Assembly: GCA_033297075.1 (NCBI GenBank)
Contig: MU858260.1
Coordinates: 1 to 61,274 of the forward strand
Length of the DNA stretch: 61,274 bases
Source of the DNA: Rhypophila decipiens
Lineage: Eukaryota; Ascomycota; Sordariomycetes; Sordariales; Naviculisporaceae
Direction of reading: 5' to 3'
Part shown: positions 35,332 to 45,313 of the stretch, one piece after another
How positions within the stretch are numbered: position 1 is the first letter of the stretch
Layout of the letters: each line of letters begins with the position of its first letter
The notes under the pieces: generated by a model
What the model saw: the letters and a program-made list of their open reading frames with translations, nothing else
Databases searched by the model: none
What the model was told of the DNA's origin: nothing
Translations under genes and position numbers: made by a program

Positions 35332-36380
35332 CAGAAAATGAAAAGTCCGAACTGTCGCACCAGGAAGAAGGCTTTTGGGGAACAAGGAGGTCCCCAACAA
35401 GCTGGGTGACCAAGACAGGGTCTTTTTGGCTTTCAGCCCCATGCCTGTTTACTTGGTTACTGGCAGATATACAGATACATATCCGCCAGACAGGCGCAGG
35501 GGAGAAGACTGCAGCCTGAAGTTGGACCATCACTATCACGATGGGAGATATGGATTACAGCAAGCCAAACTACTATCATACTTGTTCGTCGAATTTGGGT
35601 TCTGATGAAACGACAAATTGAACTGCTGTATGAGAATGACTAATATGACTGATGTATGTATCTTTCAGTATCTGGAACCCACAATGTCGTTGAAACAGAA
35701 TATGCAGTTGGGATGAGCTGCGGCCGCTTGGTGAGATTAGTCCACTGCTTAATTATTCCCAACTGGGGAAAGTTTGGTTCTATAATTTCTGTGCCAAGTT
35801 AGGTAGTGATGTGTGTCAGATTATAGTGTAAGACCCAAGTGTTAGTCGCTTCCTTCAACTTTCCATCACCCTGGATATTCACTGGCTATATCTCATCTCG
35901 GTATTGCCAGCTTTACGATTGGCCCTGATAACTTGGCTGAGTCTTTTCGTCCCATAATCTCATCCCATGCGGCTCAGCCAGCCAGACTTGAGATGAGAAC
36001 CCCCCCGTCAGTTGTAGGGCTGTGCTTGCCGCTTTCTCGAAATTGGGAAATTCATGGGTCTCGATTGTCGGACCCCAACCCCAGCCTGCCAACATTTCTC
36101 GCGATCCTTGATATGGTTTAGTGGCTTCCTTGGGCGGTTATCTCACGATATGTAGCCAGGATGCATGCACGGAACTCTTCAGCTGACCAAGGGAATTTCC
36201 CATATCACAAATCATATAATCTCAGAAGACACCCCGGCCGATTCCAATTCTTTCCGAGCCCGCCCTTTTCGTCTTTTTCACCCTGAGGCCATAAACATTG
36301 TCTCAATCTCTTAACACCAGGGCTTCAGACTATTATGTTCGACACCCACCCCAGGTGACATCCGGCAAACCGACATTACC
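35332..36380. other. Intergenic, no supported gene
   Basis: 3' flank of the hydrolase remnant and promoter of the next membrane protein. Short frames only. Confidence 0.5.
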
Positions 36381-37156
36381 ATGCTCGAAGCCATCAAGAG
36401 ACGAATGTCACGAGACGACGAAAAGACGCCCTCTTCTCGAATAACAGTTCCGGTATTCCGGTTCGCCGAGTACTACGTCCGAATCGTCTTCATTATAACC
36501 AGCACGGCACTCCTCGGTCTCACGGGCTTCATCGCCGCAAATCTGGGGTCAGAGCATATCGAGAAGATTTACGCGGCCGCCATCACAGGGGTGAGTCGAT
36601 TGGATGAATTTTGAAGCCCGTTACATACAGCAATATCGCTGACGTCTTGAACTCAGGCAATCGTGGCCATCCTGGCCGACTTCATCATCTTCATCATCCA
36701 ATGCCTCAAACCCAAAGCAGCCCCTGCCATTGCTCTAGTCGATACCATATCCATAATCCTATGCGCAATCAGCATACCTACCATCATCAACTCGGACTTT
36801 CAGAATGACCAAGACACAGCGGCGTGGCGGTTGGCAGTTGTTGTCATGTAAGAACCCGGCAGATCCTATTCTTGTTCATTGCAGTGGTCATAAAGCAGTC
36901 AGGCTGACAACAAGACAACAGAATCGAGCGAATGACATCGATATTAATCTGCCTCTCCTCGTGCTTTCGGAACCAGCGAAAGTCCAAGGAACACTTGAAG
37001 CCCCAGATTTTCGACCAAAAGACCATTCACAGCGCCACCAACTCGCAATTTAGCCCTTCAACTGCTGCCCCATCGACATATACTGCGCCGTCTGTCATGA
37101 CTGCACCGTCGATCATGGCACCGACCCCGGCAAGGACACCTTCAGTATACGATTGA
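36381..37156 (+). CDS. Four-helix membrane protein of unknown function
   Basis: Three exons, 36381-36590, 36657-36847 and 36922-37156, with 66- and 74-nt introns, encode about 211 aa. A short charged N-terminus precedes four hydrophobic helices: VRIVFIITSTALLGLTGF, AIVAILADFIIFIIQCL, VDTISIILCAISIPTII, and a fourth formed across the second splice (RLAVVVIIERMTSILICL). The cytosolic-looking C-terminus is Ser/Thr/Pro/Ala-rich with repeated TAPS-type motifs. The topology is MARVEL-like and similar in plan to the gene at 26984, but there is no clear sequence identity between them. Function is unknown. Confidence 0.75.
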
Positions 37157-37715
37157 GATAGGGCGAGCGTAAAGGGTGCTGGATTGTGTAGAAATAAAGT
37201 ATCTCCATTTTTCGGACTGCTTCAACGTCTCGGCATCGTGAGGCTTCTTTCGTTCCATCTTCTACACCTCGTAGTCATCTCGCCGTTTTCGAATCTTGTC
37301 GTCGCCCTTATGTTTGAAGTAGGAAATGCCAGACCTGTGAAGGGTCTGAAAATATTTGAACATAGCGCGTGTGAACAGACTCTGAGAAGACGGGAAACAG
37401 TCCGCTGTAGATTGATCTCTTCACTTGGTCTGGTTTATCGGTCTAGGGACGGCCTTTTGAGCTTCAAATAAAGAACCATGTGGATATAATTATTACGATC
37501 CGGTCTACGGACTCTATGCTAAACATGCCAAATGAAAACATGTGGAAACAACATCTCAGCTAACCAGATCTCCCAGAGAAGGTACTACTCGTCAACAAAA
37601 CCAAATGCCAACCCGCAAGCCAAAAGCAAACTAAGTAGTCAGGGCCCCCATAAATGTGTCCTGAAATGAGCCCCTTGTCCCAGCCCAAACAACTAGAGGC
37701 AGCAACAAAAGGTGC
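37157..37715. other. Intergenic between convergent genes
   Basis: It separates the 3' ends of the membrane protein gene (plus) and the secreted protein gene (minus). No gene is seen. Confidence 0.5.
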
Positions 37716-38756
37716 CTAGCCAATAACAAACACATATGTCAACTCTTCCTGCCCGCCGTCCTCGACCCTGATCTCCTTGACCTCCTTTCCGTTGATGGGC
37801 ACTTTGGCCAAGAAAGCCTGTGCATTCTGACCAAAGATGCTGTCATTCAGATTCATGTCAAACACCTCCTTCTCCGTACCCTGGGAGTCCTTTTTCACCG
37901 TAAAGTTTTCGCCTGCCTTGAGCCCCAGTTTCTCCCGACTAGCCTCGATAGCATCTATCGAGGTCTTTTCCGTTATCCCCACGGTCCGCAGTTGCTTAAT
38001 GTCGGAGGGCTTCATGTCCGACTTGTGAAAGGCAACGGTGGCTTGCATCTCCCAGAGACGAACGCGCTCGTCTTTGCCTCTCCGATCGTTGTACAAGACA
38101 AAGGATTCTTCGAGTGTGATGGAGCCCTGCTCTTTGTTGGTCCGCAGGATGCCGAGGTCTCTTTCGTCGCTTGGCACGCTGGCGTCGGTGAGGCGGATAG
38201 TGAAGACGGGTTCGCCGGGGAATACGAGTGTCGGGTCAGACCGCGAAACTTGGCAGCCCTTGTCCTCGACGTTGGGGATCTTGGAGAGGTCAAAGTCCTG
38301 GTCGGTCTGGCAGACGATACGGGATGGTCAGTTGTTCAAGAATGGATTTGAATACAAAGTAATTACTCGGAAAATGCCACTTACCACGGCCGGCGGGTTG
38401 GGACTAGCGGACTGGCCCCAGGGGGTTCCAGAGACGGGACCGGATTGATCCAGGCTGTCGTCGTCGTCGGGCCTGGATTTGACGGGGCCCGAAGGACCGT
38501 CATTCGGTGCTTCGACATCGGGCGAATCACCCCCTTTATCTTTATCGCCAGGCAGACGGAAGGCGCGGACATGGTGGTGCTGCTGGTCACGGCGCGCAAG
38601 CCAGTGTTCAATCACGCCATCATCATGGCAGAGTGTTGCGGAGGAGTCGGAAGAACAGACCGGGCGCCCGGAAACGACGGGGACCCGAGCGAAGAACCCT
38701 GCCGCTACCAAGACGAAGAATATGGTCGACGCCTTGTAGTTGGAGTCGGTACGCAT
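37716..38756 (-). CDS. Secreted protein of unknown function
   Basis: Two exons, 38756-38385 and 38306-37716, with a 78-nt GTAAGT...CAG intron, encode about 320 aa. The start at 38756 gives a signal peptide (hydrophobic core STIFFVLVAAGFFARVPVV). A longer open frame upstream is not needed. The first part after the signal is a low-complexity Asp/Pro/Ser/Gly-rich spacer (DDDDSLDQSGPVSG). The second exon encodes a more ordered region of alternating charged and hydrophobic residues with few Cys. I do not recognise a domain. A TATATAAT element on the minus strand lies near 38926. Confidence 0.7.
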
Positions 38757-40161
38757 GATTGCTATTGTGTACCGAGTGGGAGATAGTGGTGGATCTTTGA
38801 CAAAGTATAGGATGATGTCGAGATGAATGTTTTGGGAGCGCTGTGGTATGGTACTGGTATTGATGATGATGTTGATGATGGATCGAGATGAAGCCAGACT
38901 CGGGCTTTCTGCCATGGTATTATATACTCGAGTTTTCTCTGCTGCTGAGCCTGGTGGTATTTTGGTCCAAGATTCGTTCGATTTGGAGGCCATAACCGAT
39001 GATGGGCGACCATGGCCGGCGGTTAATGTTTCTATTTTGTCGTGATGAAGATTTACTCAAGTCGAGGTACGACTTATCCCCGTACGGACTAGGTCACGTA
39101 GTCCTTAGATTTATGATTTGATACTGACCCGGGCCGGTCCAAGTATCTGGTCTGATGCGGGCCGAAGCAGATCACCCGGATGGCCGCTATGGGTGAGAAT
39201 ATTTGGTCCCCGCCTCAATGTCTTGCATGCGAATACCATCATCCTGTTCTATGAGTGGGCTGCGCCACCAGGAAGCCCGTGGCGTAAACGTGCTCATGTT
39301 GTATCCTGTGTCCTCCCGGTCCTGATGGGTTCTCGATATAGCTGGCCACCACAGCTAAGGTCTGGCACAGCATTACGGGGATCGGCCCTTGCATTACTGG
39401 CGGTCAAGATCGATTCAACTTGGGGGCCACAGGTTCGGAAAGCTTTTAGCGCTCGGCGATAACACGTACCTATGGAGATATAGCAGAACCTCTAGACAGT
39501 ATGATGACGGTAGTTACGGGCCACTCGGGCGAGGCTGCAGGAACTCCCGACCTCGGTTTGCTGGTGTCAACTATTTATGCTGTACATCGACACAGGGTTG
39601 TGGAGGATGGGACCGGACTTTCAAATCCGGCCTTCGAGTTAGAGTGGCCATCTCAGACCATAGCCTGGCAGACCGGACCTTTGTTACGACCTGCTGTTTC
39701 TGCCATTCCGTGACTTGGCGAGGACGGCAATTTATAAACTTGTGTAGATAGCTGCTCCCCGTGACTGTGCCCATCTAATGATAGAACGGATTTTGTTGTT
39801 CCCAGCACGGGAGTGTATCAGATGTGCTGGTGGAGGGTCATGATTCCTTGACCAAACTAGGGTCAGTCGTAAGTAGTAGTTTGCGAAATAGGACCCAAGC
39901 ATCCATCCTGACGCCATCTCGGAGACAAAAGACTTAAAAGGTCGAGATACTCTGCCCTTGAGCAAGAATTTGTTTCAATGCCATCAATAACAACCTACTC
40001 TCTAGCAGCCTTGAATCACGCCATCAAAGACCACTCTTCACACAATCTGTTTCCAGCTCGCAGACGACATCTTCATACCTAATCATCATACCCTACACCA
40101 CGCCCAGAAACCACTGCTCTCCATCACACCCCCTCGCATTTATACCCACCCACCACCTAAC
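38757..40161. other. Divergent intergenic region
   Basis: It lies between divergent genes and should hold both promoters. A TGATGATGT-type short repeat occurs near 38858-38880. Short frames at 39118-39751 look spurious. Confidence 0.5.
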
Positions 40162-41274
40162 ATGTCCGCCGCTGGCATAATCGAGGGCATAGCCCTAGTT
40201 GGCGTAGTCATCACCACAGTCCCCGTCCTCTCGGACCTTTTCAACCCCAAACCCGACAAATCCACCACGACCAAAGTGCGATTGGTCGCCGGAGACGGCA
40301 ACTTCACCGATGGCAACATCCCGCACGTAGCCCTCTTTGACCGCTCGGGCTCCAGCATCGGCTTCTCCGACGTTGGCAAGAACGACTTCAAATCCTCCAT
40401 CATCCACAAAGGCCAGCCGCACGACCTGTCCATCACCCAGGAGGACACAGGCTCGGCGGCAAACGGCGCCGAGTATCTCTCCATGACTGCGAGCGGGGAC
40501 AACGCGGTTTGCATATCCATCGTGACCGTCACCACCCCCACGGGCGTGCAGTACTCATGGATGGGGGACGTGGCCAAGCAGTGTGGTGCGCCCTGGTCGT
40601 ACGGAAACGTTGTGGCTTCCATCTCTGCCAAAGGCGAGGTCCGTCCGGCGTGCATCTGGCTCGACCTCGACGCCACCAACGGGCTCAAGACAAGAGGGGT
40701 AGGCATGCATCTGCCTAGTTTCCAGAGCAACGAGGTCAGGGAAGCCGACTTTCGGAACCATACCAACAAGATGTGCAAGTCGGACCCGAGGTTCAAGGTG
40801 TACGACGAGTTGTCGTCTCTAGACCCGATCCCGTACTTTAAGGAACCCGTCTATAATCTCACGTCCTTGCTCGATTTCGGCAATCAAGCGCTGAACAAGA
40901 CTAATTGGGACACCAAGCCCATTCCTGACGAGTTCTTGGATTGGTTTGGTAAAAAGAAGAGAGAGACACAGGCTGCAAGGATTGGGGAAACAAAGAGGCC
41001 GGCTCATTTGGTGGTTACTTCGTTTGGGGCGCACAGCGCCAGGGAGTTGTGTGAGAGCTCGTCGTCGTGGGGCCCGGATCTGGTGAATCCCGAGGAGGGT
41101 TATTATTGCGACATGGAGAGCAAGACGCTTTGGGCGGTGTGTGACAAGGACGGCAAGGGAAATAAAAAGGCCGGCTGCTTCGATATGGATACGAACAGGT
41201 TGAGGCTGGGTGCTAAGTGGAGACTTGGACGGCGAGAGGGCAAGAAGTACACCGACGTGAAGCGGTGGACGTAG
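40162..41274 (+). CDS. Conserved fungal protein of unknown function
   Basis: A single-exon 370-aa protein. The N-terminal hydrophobic segment (IIEGIALVGVVITTVPVL) could be a signal anchor, though it is short and lacks a clear cleavage site. The body holds Cys in DNAVCISIV, AKQCGAPW, RPACIWLDLDA, KMCKSD and the C-terminal part (LCESS, YYCDM, AVCDKD, GCFDMD). The even spacing suggests disulfides and a secreted or luminal location. The sequence IWLDLDATNG belongs to a type I have seen in fungal proteins, but it has no assigned function. The last 20 residues are basic. Confidence 0.78.
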   Translation: MSAAGIIEGIALVGVVITTVPVLSDLFNPKPDKSTTTKVRLVAGDGNFTDGNIPHVALFDRSGSSIGFSDVGKNDFKSSIIHKGQPHDLSITQEDTGSAANGAEYLSMTASGDNAVCISIVTVTTPTGVQYSWMGDVAKQCGAPWSYGNVVASISAKGEVRPACIWLDLDATNGLKTRGVGMHLPSFQSNEVREADFRNHTNKMCKSDPRFKVYDELSSLDPIPYFKEPVYNLTSLLDFGNQALNKTNWDTKPIPDEFLDWFGKKKRETQAARIGETKRPAHLVVTSFGAHSARELCESSSSWGPDLVNPEEGYYCDMESKTLWAVCDKDGKGNKKAGCFDMDTNRLRLGAKWRLGRREGKKYTDVKRWT

Positions 41275-41458
41275 GGAATAAGCCCCCAGGATGTGGAGCT
41301 TTGGTATGGGTTTATGAGAATATGGTGTGGAATATGCTGCGCACGGAGGCTTCTTTTTTTGTGATGCTCAGGTTATAGAAGGCGTTTCAATGGTTTAAAA
41401 TTGCAGGTTGATCTTTCTCGCTGATATCTTTACCCTGACTGCCTATTTCCCGAGTAAA

Positions 41459-43138
41459 TCACTCCTTTCCATGCCTCGGACGCCCAGTAACCACCTTCCA
41501 AACATGAAAACTCCCCGTTCCCCTGTAATCATAGACCACACCATTCCTATAACCTGTCCCAAACAGGACATATTCACCCACAACGGCGATTCCCCCTTGG
41601 AACATGACATCCAGTTCCCGTTCCAGCAGTCTTCTCCCCTGTTTTGTATCAAGCACCACCAGTCCGCCCTTGGAGGCCAAAAATGAACCAGTGCCGTCCA
41701 AGTCTCCCGTCCTCGGAACAAACAGCAAATCACCCTGCACAGTGCCCGGGTTAAGTGCAATACTATTCTTCCCCAGTGGTGTGTTGCTGTCCTTCTCCCA
41801 TAGAATCTTGCCTGAAGAAAGCTCAAGCGCGCCGTAGATACTACTCGACACATTGGCCGCCGTGACCTTGGAATACCCAAGCGTGTAGTAGATCCGTTCA
41901 TCGTCAACCGCAATGCCCCATCGCAATGCTCCCCCTTGGAAAACATCCTTCAAGGCAGGTCGGATGATTTTCACCCAGTAGGGACGTCCTGTGTTGGCGT
42001 CGAGTGCGTAGACGGCTGTATTTTTCTGTCCGGTAATTACGACGTCCGAGCTAAAGGACCCGGGACTGGTAGTGCGCCGAACATAGACGGGCGCCATGGC
42101 AAAATCCGCGTCTGGGCCGGGCGGTTCGGACGGACAGCCTTGGGTATCGATTGGAGAGGTGACACAGGCGCCGTTGAATGCATCCATGGGCGAGGTGCGG
42201 TAGGCCCACCTGACTTTGCCTGTCGAGATATCGACCGAGAGGATCGAGTTTTGGTAGATGTTGGACGGCAGACAAGAGATGTTGGCCGAGGGAGAAGCAC
42301 AGTGAGCGTACTGCGGCGGGAAAGAGTAGATGTTTCCCGTTGCGAAGAAGACCGAGGCACTTTTCTTGTTTTTATCTGCAGGGGAGATGCTCGGTTGGGA
42401 GCCCCAGACGGCCGCGCCCGAGAAACCTGAACCGGGGGGCACCATCGAGAGGGACCATTTCAGCCTGAGCTTGAATTTGTTGAGGGTCGGGGGAAATGTC
42501 ACAGCGGCGAAGGAGCCAATAAAGGTGCAGCATGTGTAGTTGGGGAAGAACAAGGCGGACGGTTCCTCAAGAGAGGCCGTGCCGAGCATAACCGTGTCTT
42601 TGTACACAGTTGGCGAGGTTGTTAGGACAGCGTAGGGGTGCGAGTGAATCTGGATGAGATCGAGGAAAGCACCCGTGTGCCTGTTGACTGCCACGAGTAG
42701 GGCATGCATCTGAGTGCCGAAAAAGAGAACATGGCCAGATATTTGCGGCGAGGTGCGGGAAAGCGGGAACGTAGCAAGGAGAACGTCTGGGGTCGGGACG
42801 CGGTAGTTGTACACTATAGCTGTGACGTTGACGGTCCATTGCACTCGGCAGGTGGTGTAGTCGAGGGCCACGATCGAGCCGTTCCAGGTCGGGTAGTATG
42901 CTGTATTGTTGTAAACGACTGGAGTGGCGCTGACGCCGAAGGGGTAGACGAGCTGGCAATGCTGGGTGAGAGAGTTGATGTTGGACGGCGTGATGGTCTT
43001 GGACGCGGTCCAGCGGTTGTTGAAGATGTTGCCGCCCCACCCGGACCAGGATGAGACAGAGGAGGAGGAGGCGGCGGCGGCGGCGGCGGCGGAAGAGGAA
43101 GAGATGAGAGCAATCAAGGACGGAAGAGAAAAATGCAT
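41459..43138 (-). CDS. Secreted PQQ-repeat (quinoprotein-like) protein
   Basis: An uninterrupted 559-aa frame from the ATG at 43138. The upstream extension is rejected because the ATG gives a signal peptide. That peptide is followed by a Ala/Ser homopolymeric run encoded by a GGC/GGA trinucleotide tract near 43059-43098. Repeating beta-propeller-type motifs occur: GSIVALDYTTCRVQW, LSVDISTGKVRW, VYALDANTGRPYW, ALELSSGKILWE and VVLDTKQGRRLLE. These are the A-x-D-x-x-T-G-x-x-x-W signature of PQQ-type beta-propellers. The whole resembles bacterial polyvinyl-alcohol or alcohol dehydrogenases lacking a heme domain. True PQQ binding cannot be judged from sequence. Several N-glycosylation sites (NNT, NVT, NVS) fit secretion. 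Confidence 0.82.
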   Translation of the reverse strand: MHFSLPSLIALISSSSAAAAAAASSSSVSSWSGWGGNIFNNRWTASKTITPSNINSLTQHCQLVYPFGVSATPVVYNNTAYYPTWNGSIVALDYTTCRVQWTVNVTAIVYNYRVPTPDVLLATFPLSRTSPQISGHVLFFGTQMHALLVAVNRHTGAFLDLIQIHSHPYAVLTTSPTVYKDTVMLGTASLEEPSALFFPNYTCCTFIGSFAAVTFPPTLNKFKLRLKWSLSMVPPGSGFSGAAVWGSQPSISPADKNKKSASVFFATGNIYSFPPQYAHCASPSANISCLPSNIYQNSILSVDISTGKVRWAYRTSPMDAFNGACVTSPIDTQGCPSEPPGPDADFAMAPVYVRRTTSPGSFSSDVVITGQKNTAVYALDANTGRPYWVKIIRPALKDVFQGGALRWGIAVDDERIYYTLGYSKVTAANVSSSIYGALELSSGKILWEKDSNTPLGKNSIALNPGTVQGDLLFVPRTGDLDGTGSFLASKGGLVVLDTKQGRRLLERELDVMFQGGIAVVGEYVLFGTGYRNGVVYDYRGTGSFHVWKVVTGRPRHGKE

Positions 43139-43592
43139 TGTGGCGGAATAGACAAGGCCCAACGCCGCTCTTTGATGAGTTGAGATTAAATCGAAGAAAG
43201 ACTTATTCAGCTTTGTTCTGTATGGGCACAGGCAGGTCTTCAAGTCATATAATGAGAAGATGGAGATCTGGTCTTGATGGAACTGAGTACCTTGAGCAGG
43301 ATGCGAGTCCTGTTAAGGAAGGACTGCCCTACACCCACAGCGGGAGCATCCGGCCATGGTCATACTGCAACCAGTAGTCTCGGCGTTAACAGTTGGATTG
43401 GGTGGTTGCAGCGAGGCTCACCGCTGCCGAGCTGCAGAGTTGTGGCTGCTCGACCCGGCTTTTATCAGAATGTTGTTCGGCTCACGTCGTGATTTGTTCT
43501 CTTGTGCATGAGCGTGGTTGCACAACATTGATGGTCGAGACGATTGCTCCATCTGGAGTCTGGACTCCTGCAAGGAACAGAAACGACAAGAT
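43139..43592. other. Intergenic, promoter of the PQQ-repeat gene
   Basis: Between two minus-strand genes. A TATA-like stretch occurs near 43248. No gene is seen. Confidence 0.5.
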
Positions 43593-45313
43593 TCATATGC
43601 TCCTGTCGGCATGTCGAATCTTGTCGGCCACCAAGTCCTCCATGTGCTTCTGTTGTTCTGCTGTCAAGAAGCCAACCCTTGCCTTGTAGTCCTGCTCTTC
43701 ATTCACTCCAAAATATGCTTCGTCCAGGAACCTCCACCAAACAAGATCAAACATCCAGCTCTTTCTTGCCGCGTAATTGACCATCCACCTTCCAGTCTCC
43801 CAGCTTCGGCGCATTTGCTGCGAGAGCGACAGTCCTGATATCGGTATAAATTTGGGCTCTGTCTCTTTCTTTGCTCTCCTCTCTTTCCGAGTCCTTCGAG
43901 ATCGCGGCTCCCCTGACGGATCGCCATCTTGTGAATTGGTGGCACCCTGGGACTTCAGCTCCTCCTTCTCCAAGGCTCGTAGAAATACGTCCAGTCGCTT
44001 GTCATATTCTCTCATCCATGAAAATATGCCACCGGGATGGTCTTCGGGTTGACACAGCAGTAGCCACCATGGAGGATCGGACGAGAATGCAGCTGGAGCC
44101 GAGTAAACAAACTCCCAGTCTACGACCCCGACCACCTTGAGGTCCCTGTCAAGGAGGACGTTGGCGGGCCGCAGGTCTTCTGAGAACAATCTGAATCCGG
44201 AGCTGCTGGGCACATTATCACCCGCGACCGTGGACCAAGGACTTGGCACGGATCCAAACTTTGAGAGCGAATGCGTGCTATCGTCCGACTCCGACGCAAG
44301 GTCCCAAATCGCAAATAGCCTGTCCGAAGCGGCGAGACTCTCAAACAGCTCCCTAGCTACGTACTTGTCCCGCGCGTCGTCCTCGTCCTCGACGCAGTCG
44401 CCTTGTTGAAAGACCAGTTGTGCCTTGTGCATACCCGCAAGAGCAGTATACCATTCCCTGGCACTGATAAATGTCTGGCTCGGTGGAGGGAAGACGTCGT
44501 GCGGAGCGCCAGTATCTGTCACCAAGTCTATCATGTTTACAGTCAGAGGGCGGCCCCCAACTTTGGCACAAATTCGAGCATCTTCGGTCCTTGGTGTTGC
44601 TTGATTTCTCGGTCGGGATGCAGGTGCAAGGTCGTATTCGCAGGCTCCGAATTTCTCTTGGACCAGTGACCCGATCGTCGCAAACGGCCCCAGGTTGTAT
44701 AATTGCAGCAGTATCTTGGCCATCTCACCATACAAGGACTCGAGCCTATCTTGGGAGACCCTGGGGTCCAACACCGGCCTGCTGTCCGCTGGCTTCGTCG
44801 GATCAAGAAGTTCACGCGACATGTTGGTATCGTGGTCCATGTACTCCATCACTATAAATGGGCCGAGCTCTGTTGGGTTTTCGGTCGAGGTACCATGGTG
44901 GTAGACACGAGGGACGGGGATGGTCGTATTTGCGGCAACGTAACGCATCGTCGAGACTTCATACATGACCTTCTCGTCGGGAAACGGAACAAGGTCTTAT
45001 CTGGGTCGTTAGAAAGATCAACTTGAATCCTTTTTAATATCAGTGAGGTTATACCTTTGATGGGTACTCTCATGACGACCGAGTGACCGTCTTCATATTC
45101 CAAACGGTAGACCAAATTGTAACCCCCCTTGATGACATGGTGCATCTTCTTTGCCCGCCCGTCCTTAAACCGAAGGCTTATGATGAAGTTGCATACTCTC
45201 TGGCATACTTCATCGGATCGCGCGTACTTGATCCATTCTTCCACAGCTTTGTTGCGACTGTCCAACACTTGGTCATCTTTGGGCGTTGGAAGAAACCTAG
45301 GCTTGGGTGGCAT
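43593..45313 (-). CDS. APH/kinase-like phosphotransferase
   Basis: Two exons, 45313-45055 and 44995-43593, with a 59-nt intron (GTATAA...TAAG), encode about 553 aa. The first in-frame ATG is at 45313. A GTG slightly upstream is not used. The chain has the aminoglycoside-phosphotransferase fold marks: a Gly-rich region GGYNLVYRLEYEDG, the hinge FIVMEYMDHD, and the catalytic/metal region EDLRPANVLLDRDLKVVGVVDWEF. The catalytic-loop Asp, its Asn and the later DWE are present, but the usual His of HGD is replaced (SED). Fungi carry many such paralogues and their substrates are unknown. A highly basic RRTRKERRAKK patch near residue 440 could be a nuclear localisation signal. Confidence 0.85.

Noticed and set aside
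39118..39751. Overlapping plus-strand frames of 114 and 120 codons
   Set aside because: They lie in a divergent promoter region with no motifs and no conserved composition.
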